From: DATDAH01 sp963725155
GTDB lineage: Bacteria > Actinomycetota > Acidimicrobiia > Acidimicrobiales > DATDAH01
Reading direction: 5' to 3'
DNA: 64,000 nt
Assembly (NCBI GenBank): GCA_963725155.1
Contig: CAVRXU010000005.1
Location: 496,001 to 560,000 of the forward strand
Part shown: in pieces, positions 1 through 7,231 of the stretch
How positions within the stretch are numbered: position 1 is the stretch's first letter
How the letters are laid out: each line of letters begins with the position of its first letter
Position numbers and translations under genes: made by a program
The notes under the pieces: model-generated
The model's database searches: none
Seen by the model: only the letters and a program-made list of their open reading frames with translations
Told to the model about the DNA's origin: nothing

Positions 1-667
1 CCGGGGGCCGGGTGCCCTCCCGCAGCGAGCCCTTGCGCCAGTACGGCGAATCCACCTGCTCGGTCAGCCACCGGAGGATCCACGGCTCGGTCCCGTCGAC
101 CCGCCGTCGCCACTCCTCTCGCCACCCCTCGCCGTAGACGGCGGGGACCGGCGGCAGGGCGTTGGCCGCGATCATGTAGGTCGGGTAGTCGACGAGGTCG
201 AGCGCCCGGAGCGAGCCCCCGACGTAGTGGACGTCGTCGGTGAAGCAGTCGTCCGTGGCGTAGATGGCACAGATGGCCTTGAGGGCAGGGGGGCGCCGGG
301 CCGCCAGCTGCAGGGAGTTGAAGCCCGAGTAGGACGTGCCGTACATGCCGACGTGGCCGTTCGACCAGGGCTGGGCGGCCAGCCAGGCGATGACCTCGGC
401 CAGGTCCGTCTGCTCCTCGGGCGGGTACTCGTCGGTCGCGATCCCCTCCGAGGATCCGGTGCCCCGCACGTCGACGCGGGCCACGGCGAACCCGCCCTCG
501 TCGGCCAGGCGGCGGTACTCACCCCGGTACGAGACGGTCAGGTCGTCCTTGCGGTAGGGCAGTGCCTCGAGGACGGAGGGCCAGGGGCCGTCGCCGTCGG
601 GCAGGACGAGGGAGACCGCCAGACGTACCCCGTCGGCCATCTCGATCCAGGTCTCGTCGTCGTGCAC
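1..667 (-). CDS. CocE/NonD family serine hydrolase, 3' end cut by window edge
   Basis: Alpha/beta hydrolase of the CocE/NonD (X-Pro dipeptidyl-peptidase S15-like) family, acting on an unknown ester or amide. The translation has the family's opening (GVRLAVSLVLP), a DVRGTGSSEG stretch and the nucleophile elbow GMYGTSYSG. The catalytic Asp and His and the C-terminal jelly-roll domain would lie beyond position 1, so about 220 residues are visible. I chose the GTG at 667 because a stop (680-682) lies just upstream in frame; ATG 640 is the only alternative and would remove the first nine residues. It diverges from the Rieske gene with 26 bp between the starts. The substrate cannot be read from sequence. 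Family call fairly sure. Confidence 0.85.
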   Translation of the reverse strand, partial: MHDDETWIEMADGVRLAVSLVLPDGDGPWPSVLEALPYRKDDLTVSYRGEYRRLADEGGFAVARVDVRGTGSSEGIATDEYPPEEQTDLAEVIAWLAAQPWSNGHVGMYGTSYSGFNSLQLAARRPPALKAICAIYATDDCFTDDVHYVGGSLRALDLVDYPTYMIAANALPPVPAVYGEGWREEWRRRVDGTEPWILRWLTEQVDSPYWRKGSLREGTRPP

Positions 668-680
668 GCCGGTCGATATC

Positions 681-686
681 TAGCAT
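681..686 (+). promoter_or_regulatory. -10 element (TAGCAT) of a probable leaderless promoter
   Basis: TAGCAT ends 7 nt before the GTG at 694, the spacing expected if transcription begins at the start codon. No Shine-Dalgarno is present in the 26-bp divergent gap. The same arrangement recurs before many genes in the window. Confidence 0.5.
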
Positions 687-693
687 CCCGAGG

Positions 694-1794
694 GTGACGG
701 ACGGGTCAGGACTCCAACGGGCGTTGCCCCGGGCGGCGTACGTCGATGACGCGGTCTGGCAACGCGAGCGGGAACGGCTCTTCGCCCACCAGTGGTTCGC
801 GGTCGCCCGACAGGAGGACGTGCCCGGTTCCGGTGACCGCGTGGTGGTCGACGTGGCCGGCGAGTCCGTCCTCGTGGTCCGCGATGGCGAGGAGCTGCGG
901 GCGTTCTACAACCTGTGCCGGCACCGGGGCTCCACGCTCGTCGACCCTGGCCCCGACGGTGAGCCGTGTGCCGGCCATCTTGCGGGCGGCATCCGCTGCC
1001 CCTACCACGCCTGGACCTATGGCCTCGACGGGGGGTTGCGGCGCACGCCGTTCGTGGACGGGGTGGAGCTCGAGGCCTTCGGCCTCCATCCGGTCGGGGT
1101 CGAGTCGTGGGGCGGGTGGATCTTCGTGCACCTGACCCCGGCGGAGGCGGCCCCTCTGACTGAACAGTTGGGCGCCATCCCCGAGCGGCTGCGGCGCTAC
1201 CCGCTGGCCGACCTGCGCCGCGGTGCGGTCGAGGTGTACGACGTCGCCGCCAACTGGAAGGTCATCGCCGAGAACTTCAACGAGTGCTACCACTGCGGAC
1301 CCATCCACCCCGAGCTGTGCGACCTGGTCCCGGCCTTCCGTGGTGGTCGGGGCCTCGACTGGGAGGACGGGGTGCCCCATCGGGCGGGGGCCTGGACCTT
1401 CACCGAGTCGGGGACGTCGGACCGGGCGCCGTTCCCGGACCTCACCGACAAGGAGCGGGTACGGCACAAGGGCGAGCTCGTCTACCCCAACGTGCTGCTG
1501 TCGCTGTCGGCCGACCACGCCGCCGCGCTCGTGCTCACCCCGCTCGGCCCGGGCCGGACCCGGGTCACCGGTGAGTTCCTCTTCGCCCCCGACGAGCTGG
1601 CCCGACCGGACTTCGACCCGTCCGACGCCGTCACGTTCTGGGACCGCATCAACCGCCAGGACTGGGCGGCGTGCGAGCGGGTGCAGCGAGGGATGGGCTC
1701 TCGGATGTACACGCACGGGTGGTTCGCCCCCATGGAGGACGAGAGCGCGGACATCCGACGCTGGTACGGCCCGCTGATGGGCGAGATCCTTTGA
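694..1794 (+). CDS. Rieske [2Fe-2S] ring-hydroxylating-type oxygenase, alpha subunit
   Basis: Non-heme iron oxygenase of the aromatic-ring-hydroxylating/GbcA superfamily, 366 residues. The Rieske ligands are visible as C75-R-H77 and C102-P-Y-H105. The mononuclear iron site is the NFNECYHCGPIHPEL segment (H200, H205) with D323 in DWAACERV as the likely third ligand. Start GTG 694 follows a TAGCAT box by 7 nt; a longer in-frame reading to 562 overlaps the divergent hydrolase and lacks family similarity. The next gene overlaps by 4 nt and is a monomeric sarcosine-oxidase-like enzyme. This favours an N-demethylating monooxygenase of the glycine betaine/stachydrine type over an aromatic dioxygenase. 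No ferredoxin/reductase partner is adjacent. Confidence 0.85.
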   Translation: MTDGSGLQRALPRAAYVDDAVWQRERERLFAHQWFAVARQEDVPGSGDRVVVDVAGESVLVVRDGEELRAFYNLCRHRGSTLVDPGPDGEPCAGHLAGGIRCPYHAWTYGLDGGLRRTPFVDGVELEAFGLHPVGVESWGGWIFVHLTPAEAAPLTEQLGAIPERLRRYPLADLRRGAVEVYDVAANWKVIAENFNECYHCGPIHPELCDLVPAFRGGRGLDWEDGVPHRAGAWTFTESGTSDRAPFPDLTDKERVRHKGELVYPNVLLSLSADHAAALVLTPLGPGRTRVTGEFLFAPDELARPDFDPSDAVTFWDRINRQDWAACERVQRGMGSRMYTHGWFAPMEDESADIRRWYGPLMGEIL

Positions 1795-2963
1795 CCGGGC
1801 CCACGACAACCGAGTGCGATGTCGTCGTCGTCGGGCTCGGCGCGCTGGGCAGCGCCGCGGCCTGGGCGGCGGCCCGGCGGGGGGCGACGGTCGTCGGCCT
1901 CGAGCAGTTCGCCTTGGGGCACGACCGTGGGGCCAGCCAGGACCACTCTCGGATCATCCGGCTCAGCTACCACACGCCGGGCTACGTGGCCCTGGCCAAG
2001 CAGGCCTATCCGGCCTGGGACCTCCTCGCCGCGGACACCGGTGAGGTGGTGGTCGAGCGCACCGGTGGCTTGGACCTCTTCCCCGCCGGCGCCGCCATCG
2101 ACCTCGTCGACTACACGGCCTCCATGGACGTGGAGGGTGTGCCCTACGAGGTCCTCACCGGGCTCGAGGTCCGCCGGCGCTGGCCGGTCTGGTCGGGCCT
2201 GGCCGACGAGGTCACCGCCCTCTACCAGGCCGAGACCGGCTTCGTGGTCGCCAGCCGGGCCGTGGCCGCGCTGCAGCAGGGGGCTCGGGCCCGCGGGGCT
2301 GACCTGCGGGACAACACCCCGGTCACCGCCGTCCGGGTCGAGGACGGCACCGTGGTCGTGACCACCGCCACGGGCACGGTCCGAGCCGCCCATGCCGTCC
2401 TCGCGGCCGACGCGTGGACCAATCAGGTGCTGGCCCCGCTGGGTCGGCAGCTGCCGCTCACCGTGTTGCGCGAACAGGTGACCTGGTTCGAGGTGGACGA
2501 CGCCGACCGCTTCCGCGCCGACCGATGTCCGGTGTGGATCTGGATGGACGAGCCGTCCTGGTACGGGTTCCCGGCCATGGACGGCGCGATCAAGGCGGCG
2601 GAGGACTGCGGTGGGATCCCGGTCGATCCCGACACGCGCACCTTCGAGCCCGACCTGGCCAACGAGGCCCGCCTGGACCGGTTCCTTCACGACCAGCTGG
2701 CCGGCGTCGGCGACATCCGCTCGTCCAAGACCTGCCTCTACACGCTCACCCCCGACCGGGACTTCGTCCTGGATCGGGTGCCGGAGGCTCCTGAGGTGCT
2801 GGTGGCACTGGGCGCGGCCCACAGCTTCAAGTTCGCGGCGTGGTTCGGCTTGGCCCTGGCCCAGCTGGCGCTCGACGGGGCGATCGATGCCGACGTGTCG
2901 CCGTTCCGGATCGACCGCCCCGCCCTGACCGACCCGGACCACCAGCCGGCCTGGCTGGTCTAG
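1791..2963 (+). CDS. monomeric sarcosine oxidase / N-methyl-L-tryptophan oxidase family flavoenzyme
   Basis: FAD-dependent amine oxidase (DAO fold) of 390 residues, the usual MSOX length. The dinucleotide motif VVVGLGALGS lies at about residues 12-21. Cys315 in SKTCLYTLTPD matches the cysteine that binds FAD covalently in monomeric sarcosine oxidase, and a lysine follows at about 347 (SFKFAAWFG), where the oxygen-activating lysine sits. Expected chemistry is oxidation of an N-methyl amino acid to the free amine, formaldehyde and hydrogen peroxide. Start TTG 1791 overlaps the Rieske stop (TTGA), implying translational coupling; no ATG fits the Rossmann N-terminus. With its neighbours it suggests stepwise demethylation of a quaternary or tertiary amine. 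Confidence 0.85.
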   Translation: MTGPTTTECDVVVVGLGALGSAAAWAAARRGATVVGLEQFALGHDRGASQDHSRIIRLSYHTPGYVALAKQAYPAWDLLAADTGEVVVERTGGLDLFPAGAAIDLVDYTASMDVEGVPYEVLTGLEVRRRWPVWSGLADEVTALYQAETGFVVASRAVAALQQGARARGADLRDNTPVTAVRVEDGTVVVTTATGTVRAAHAVLAADAWTNQVLAPLGRQLPLTVLREQVTWFEVDDADRFRADRCPVWIWMDEPSWYGFPAMDGAIKAAEDCGGIPVDPDTRTFEPDLANEARLDRFLHDQLAGVGDIRSSKTCLYTLTPDRDFVLDRVPEAPEVLVALGAAHSFKFAAWFGLALAQLALDGAIDADVSPFRIDRPALTDPDHQPAWLV

Positions 2964-3002
2964 ACCCGACCCGGCCCACTTCCGCGGCCATGATGGTCCG
3001 TG

Positions 3003-4064
3003 ATGTTGACCCTTGATGCCGACGGGCTGACGGCCGCGCTCCAGAGTGCCGGGACGCTGGCGCCCGACGTCCGGGTCACCAGCGTCGGCACCGAGCCGGT
3101 GGGCACCGGTCAGATGGGTGACTGCCTGCGGTTGGACCTCCGCTACGACGGCCCGACCGATGCCCCCGCCACGTTGGTGGCCAAGCTTCCGTCCTCGGAC
3201 GAGACCAGTCGGGCCACCGGTGTGGCCATGCGGACCTACGAGGTCGAGGTGCGCTTCTACCAGGAGCTGGCCCCCCGCCTGCCGGTGCGGGCTCCCGGCT
3301 GCCACCACGCCGAGATCGACATCGACTCCGGTGACTTCGTGCTCCTGCTCGAGGACCTCGCCCCCGCGGTCCAGGGCGATCAAGTGGCCGGCTGCAATTT
3401 CGACCAGGCCCGCCTGGTCGTGGCCGAGGCCGCCCGCCTCCACGCGCCGCTCTGGGGCGATCCGAGCCTGGACGACCTCGAGTGGGCAGTGCGGTGGTCG
3501 CCCGACGCCCAGGACACCATGCAGGCGATGATGACCATGCTCTGGCCCAACTTCGTCGAGCGTTACGGTGCCGACCTCGATGACGACGTGGTCGAGATGG
3601 GGGGCCGGTTCGTCCCGCGCCTGCGGTCGTTCTACGAGCACCGGCCCGAGCCCCACACGGTCATCCACAACGACTTCCGCTTGGACAACCTGCTCTTCGG
3701 GACCGAGGCCGGGGGCCCGCCGGTCGCCGTGGTGGACTGGCAGACCGTGGGGGTCGGACCGGGTGCGCTCGACGTCAGCTACTTCCTGGGGGCCGGTCTC
3801 GCCGTCGAGGACCGCCGGGCCCACGAAGAGGACCTGGTCGGGGAGTACCACCGCGCGCTCGTCGCCGCCGGGGTCACCGGCTACGACGGGGACCGCTGCT
3901 GGGCCGACTACCGGGCGTTCGCCTTCGCCGGGTTCCACATGGCCGTGCTGGCCTCGATGCTCGTGGAGCGGACCGACCGCGGCGACGCCATGTTCCTGGC
4001 CATGGCCGGCCGCCACGGCCGCCAGGCCCTCGACTTGAACTCGGAGGAATTCCTCCACGATTGA
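3003..4064 (+). CDS. phosphotransferase of the APH/EcKinase-like fold
   Basis: Kinase-fold small-molecule phosphotransferase, about 353 residues. The catalytic loop VIHNDFRLDNLLF (HxDxxxxN) and the metal-binding VVDWQ are visible; an N-terminal lobe lysine lies in TLVAKLPS. Start ATG 3003 is preferred over GTG 3000 because a CATGAT box lies 8 nt upstream. It follows the oxidase gene by about 40 bp in the same direction, so it may be co-transcribed or have its own leaderless promoter. Substrate unknown: relatives phosphorylate aminoglycosides, choline, sugars or acyl-CoA-linked hydroxy groups. A link to choline or betaine metabolism is only suggested by context. Confidence 0.75.
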   Translation: MLTLDADGLTAALQSAGTLAPDVRVTSVGTEPVGTGQMGDCLRLDLRYDGPTDAPATLVAKLPSSDETSRATGVAMRTYEVEVRFYQELAPRLPVRAPGCHHAEIDIDSGDFVLLLEDLAPAVQGDQVAGCNFDQARLVVAEAARLHAPLWGDPSLDDLEWAVRWSPDAQDTMQAMMTMLWPNFVERYGADLDDDVVEMGGRFVPRLRSFYEHRPEPHTVIHNDFRLDNLLFGTEAGGPPVAVVDWQTVGVGPGALDVSYFLGAGLAVEDRRAHEEDLVGEYHRALVAAGVTGYDGDRCWADYRAFAFAGFHMAVLASMLVERTDRGDAMFLAMAGRHGRQALDLNSEEFLHD

Positions 4065-4091
4065 CCGGCCCGATCAGCATCGGCGACGAGG

Positions 4092-6290
4092 TCACGCTGT
4101 CGACCTGAACGAGCGGGCGGCGAGGCCGATGGCGATCAGGCCGGCGCCGATGGCGGACCACGCGAGGGCGGCCCCGCCCGTGCGGGGGAGCCCGGGGACG
4201 GGCGGGTCGGGAACGTCGACCATGGGTGGAGCCGGATGTTCGGCGGGCTCGTCCACGGTGTCCCGGTCGTCGTCGCGGTTGTCTCCGGGGTGGAGGTCAT
4301 CGGGATACCGGGCCGAGGCCAGGTTGCGGACCACGGTCCCGGCCTCGACGTCGTCGACGACCCGGGCCGTGACCGTCATCGAACGCTCAGCGCCGGCGGC
4401 GAGGTCGAACGTCGGCCAGGCCACCCGATCCGGCTCGGTCTGGTCGGCGGCGTCAGAGCCGCGGATGAACTCCAGCTCGGGCGGCAGGTCGTCGGTGAGC
4501 ACGACGTCAGGGGCATCTCCCTCGCCGGCGTTGCGGACCCTGATCGTGTAGGTGACCTCGGCGCCGGGCGCCACGTGGGCGACGCCGTCGTCCTTGTCGA
4601 CGATCAGGTCCGGACGGTCGATCGGCACCACGGCGGTGGCGTGGTCGTTGCCCGGGTTGGGGTCACCGGGATGCTGGACGCTTGCGATGTTGTCGAGGTC
4701 GCCGTCGTCCTCGGTCGTCGTGCGGACGTCCTCGTCGGCGGTGGCGGTGACCGTGAGATCCCGGTGGGCACCGACCACGAGTGCGAACGCGGGCCATCGC
4801 ACGGTGCCGTCCGCGGTGAGCGTGCCCCCGTGCGAGGCACCCATGAAGGTGAGGCCGGCCGGCAGGCTGTCGGCCACCGAGTCGACCGACGAGGCGTCAC
4901 TGGGCCCGTGGTTGGCCACCCGGACGGTGTAGGTCAGCTCATCACCGGGCCCGGCCACCTCGAGGTCGACCGTCTTGGCCACGCCGATGTCGGCGCAGTT
5001 CAGCACGGTGAGGGGTGTGGCGTCGGGGAGGCGTGGCGTCCCGGGGAACTCGGAGAGGACCTGGGCACCGAGGTTGCCGGTCAGATGGAGGAGCCGGGCC
5101 TGGTTCATCACCGGGCCCGGGGCCATGTCCGACGGGATGGCGACGGCGACCTGGATGGTGGCCGTGCTGTCGTGACGGATGGTCAGGCCGTCGATCCGGA
5201 GGCGGTTGGTGCCGCCGTAGGGCGCGGCCTGGCCGCCGAACGGGTTGACCAGCGAGCCGGCCACGAACGTCCGGCCGTCGTCGGGTAGCTGGTCCACGAA
5301 GTCGGCCGACACCAGCGCCCCGCCCTCTCCGGGGCCGGCGACGATGGCCTCGCTGGTGATCTCGTAGCGGTAGGTGACGGTGGTGCCCGCGCAGGCGGCG
5401 GGCCGGTCGACCGTCTTCTCCATGCCGACGGTGAAGGGGCAGGAGGCGCCGTCGGAGTTGGTGACGGCGGGGCCGCGGGCCACGACCTCCGGCTTGTCCC
5501 GGCCGACGTGATCGATGCGGTAGAGCGTGTCCTGGGTGCCGACCGCGTCCCCCGACCCGTAGAGCCACATCCGCCCGAAGCTGTCGAAGAAGGAGCTGCC
5601 GGCGTTGGCGGGCGTGGTGAAGGTCGGGCCGATCCCGGTGGCCGCCCCCGTCGTCGGGTTGATGCGCACGATGCGGTCTCGGGTGATGCTGTGGCCGTAG
5701 AGCTCACCGTCGACGGGGTCGAGGGCGATGTCCTGCAGGTCGTTGTTGCCGACCGAGGGGTGCGAGAACGTCCGGATCACCTCAGGCTGGCCGCCGGTGA
5801 CGTCGATCTCGGCCCAGGTGCCCGGCACGGTCCCTCGGGGGGCCTCGGCGGGAGCGTTGTCGCCGAGCACGAGGTAGTGCCCGTTGGCCAGGAAGGTCCC
5901 GACGAAGGTCAGCCTCCACGACTTGGGCGCGCCCGCTGCCGGACCCAGGTCGTGCTCCTGGCCGTCGGCCGACACTCGCACGACGTCGTGGGGGTCGTTG
6001 CGGTCGATGCCGTAGAGGAAGTCGTCCTGGGGGTTGTGGCCGAGGGCGTTGGCGACCAACCCACCGTCGCCGATCGGGGTGAGCTCACCGGTCTCCTGGT
6101 CGACCCGGGTGAGCGTCATGTCGTCCGGCGAGCCGGTCGTGACGTAGAGCCCGCCGTCGCACTCCATCGGGCCCTCGCCGCCTGCCGGCTTCGTGGTGGC
6201 GACGGCGATCGCCACCACCGAGACCAGCACGGCGGCCAGGCCCAGCAGGCTCCGGCGGAGGAGAGCGGCGTGGATCCGGGCGGCGGGCAT
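4092..6290 (-). CDS. LPXTG-anchored surface protein with DUF11 repeats
   Basis: Secreted, wall-attached protein of 732 residues. Residues 1 to about 37 form a signal peptide (twin Arg, then a hydrophobic run). The next roughly 250 residues resemble a DUF6923-type beta-propeller (repeated YGID, LYGHS and RIDHVG segments). Two DUF11 domains follow, near residues 435-560 and 565-670 (LTYTVRVANHG and VTYTIRVRNAG). The C-terminus has the sortase signal LPRTGG (about 701), a membrane helix and a basic tail. Start ATG 6290 is chosen over an upstream reading to 6377 because a consensus promoter (6328-6356) lies between them and GAGG sits about 10 nt before the ATG. No sortase gene is nearby. Possibly an adhesin or wall structural protein. 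Confidence 0.8.
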   Translation of the reverse strand: MPAARIHAALLRRSLLGLAAVLVSVVAIAVATTKPAGGEGPMECDGGLYVTTGSPDDMTLTRVDQETGELTPIGDGGLVANALGHNPQDDFLYGIDRNDPHDVVRVSADGQEHDLGPAAGAPKSWRLTFVGTFLANGHYLVLGDNAPAEAPRGTVPGTWAEIDVTGGQPEVIRTFSHPSVGNNDLQDIALDPVDGELYGHSITRDRIVRINPTTGAATGIGPTFTTPANAGSSFFDSFGRMWLYGSGDAVGTQDTLYRIDHVGRDKPEVVARGPAVTNSDGASCPFTVGMEKTVDRPAACAGTTVTYRYEITSEAIVAGPGEGGALVSADFVDQLPDDGRTFVAGSLVNPFGGQAAPYGGTNRLRIDGLTIRHDSTATIQVAVAIPSDMAPGPVMNQARLLHLTGNLGAQVLSEFPGTPRLPDATPLTVLNCADIGVAKTVDLEVAGPGDELTYTVRVANHGPSDASSVDSVADSLPAGLTFMGASHGGTLTADGTVRWPAFALVVGAHRDLTVTATADEDVRTTTEDDGDLDNIASVQHPGDPNPGNDHATAVVPIDRPDLIVDKDDGVAHVAPGAEVTYTIRVRNAGEGDAPDVVLTDDLPPELEFIRGSDAADQTEPDRVAWPTFDLAAGAERSMTVTARVVDDVEAGTVVRNLASARYPDDLHPGDNRDDDRDTVDEPAEHPAPPMVDVPDPPVPGLPRTGGAALAWSAIGAGLIAIGLAARSFRSTA

Positions 6291-6327
6291 GGGCGACCTC
6301 GGTAGGGAGAGAATGAAACTACATGAA

Positions 6328-6356
6328 ATCATCCATACGTCAGGAATGTGTGTCAA
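6328..6356 (-). promoter_or_regulatory. promoter of the LPXTG surface-protein gene
   Basis: On the minus strand a perfect -35 TTGACA (6351-6356) is followed after 17 bp by GATGAT (6328-6333), giving a leader of about 30 nt to ATG 6290. The region 6300-6390 is strikingly AT-rich for this genome. It is one of only two near-canonical -35/-10 pairs seen in the window. Confidence 0.6.
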
Positions 6357-6418
6357 GGAAACAGACTGAAATATCAAAAAAGACCGCGTAAGTGCTCCGT
6401 CGGGCCGTGCCGGTGGCC

Positions 6419-6424
6419 TACGGT
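6419..6424 (+). promoter_or_regulatory. -10 element (TACGGT) before the SDR gene
   Basis: TACGGT ends 6 nt before GTG 6431, consistent with a leaderless transcript. It supports the internal GTG over a longer reading from 6392. Confidence 0.45.
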
Positions 6425-6430
6425 CCGGGC

Positions 6431-7231
6431 GTGTCGGAACGCCTGCTCGAGGGTCAGGTCGCCGTGGTCACCGGTGGGGCGGGGGGCATCGGGCAGGCGA
6501 CCAGTGAGGCCTTGGCGGCCGAAGGGGCGCGGGTCCACGTCGTGGACGTCGACGCCGAGCGCACCGAGGCCACGGTGGCCACCCTCGACGGGGCCACCGC
6601 GCACGTGCTCGACGTGCGGGACCCGGACGCTGTGGCCGGGCTGGCTGCGAGCGTCGGGCAGGCCGATGTGCTCGTCAACAACGTGGGCCATTGGGTCCGG
6701 GTCCTGGACTTCGTCGAGTCCGATCCCGACCACTGGGACGCCCTGCACCAGGTCAACTTCCTGCACGTGCTCCGGGTGACCCGGGCCTTTCTGCCCGCGA
6801 TGGTCAAGGCCGGCTCGGGCTCGATCGTCAACGTCTCTTCGATCGAGGGGGTGCGGGGCTACCCGCCCGACCCGGTCTACGGCGCCTACAAGGCCGCCGT
6901 GAACCACTTCACCCGGTCACTGGCCGTGCAGGTGGGGGACCGGGGCGTGCGGGTGAACGCCATCGCCCCCGACGTCACCGACTCGCGGCAGGTGCCCTAC
7001 GACCGCATGGTGCCCGAGGCCCAGCGCCACCTCTGGCCCCGCTGGGTCCCGGTGGGGCGCATGGGCGTGCCCGAGGACCAGGCCCGGATCGTCGTGTTCC
7101 TGGCCTCGGCGCAGTCGGCCTTCCTCACCGGTCAGGTGATCAACAGCTCGGGCGGCACCGAGGCCGCGGGCGGCTGGTTCCGCACCGACCGCTCCGGCAC
7201 CGGCTGGACCAACCGGCCCGTCGACCCCTAG
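6431..7231 (+). CDS. SDR family NAD(P)-dependent oxidoreductase
   Basis: Classical short-chain dehydrogenase/reductase, 266 residues. It has the cofactor motif TGGAGGIGQA, the NNVG segment, the catalytic serine in NVSSIEG and the catalytic YGAYK pair, followed by RVNAIAP. The C-terminus (GGWFRTDRSGTGWTNRPVDP) is longer than a minimal SDR and may help bind substrate. Start GTG 6431 is set by the TACGGT box 6 nt upstream. The stop codon overlaps that of the convergent molybdopterin gene (7228-7230), so no terminator space exists. Substrate is not evident; the divergent surface-protein gene gives no functional hint. Confidence 0.85.
   Translation: MSERLLEGQVAVVTGGAGGIGQATSEALAAEGARVHVVDVDAERTEATVATLDGATAHVLDVRDPDAVAGLAASVGQADVLVNNVGHWVRVLDFVESDPDHWDALHQVNFLHVLRVTRAFLPAMVKAGSGSIVNVSSIEGVRGYPPDPVYGAYKAAVNHFTRSLAVQVGDRGVRVNAIAPDVTDSRQVPYDRMVPEAQRHLWPRWVPVGRMGVPEDQARIVVFLASAQSAFLTGQVINSSGGTEAAGGWFRTDRSGTGWTNRPVDP

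Noticed and set aside
1482..4058. 858-codon open frame on the minus strand
   Set aside because: It lies antisense to the sarcosine oxidase and kinase genes, is rich in Gly, His and Arg without family motifs, and results from GC-biased third positions.
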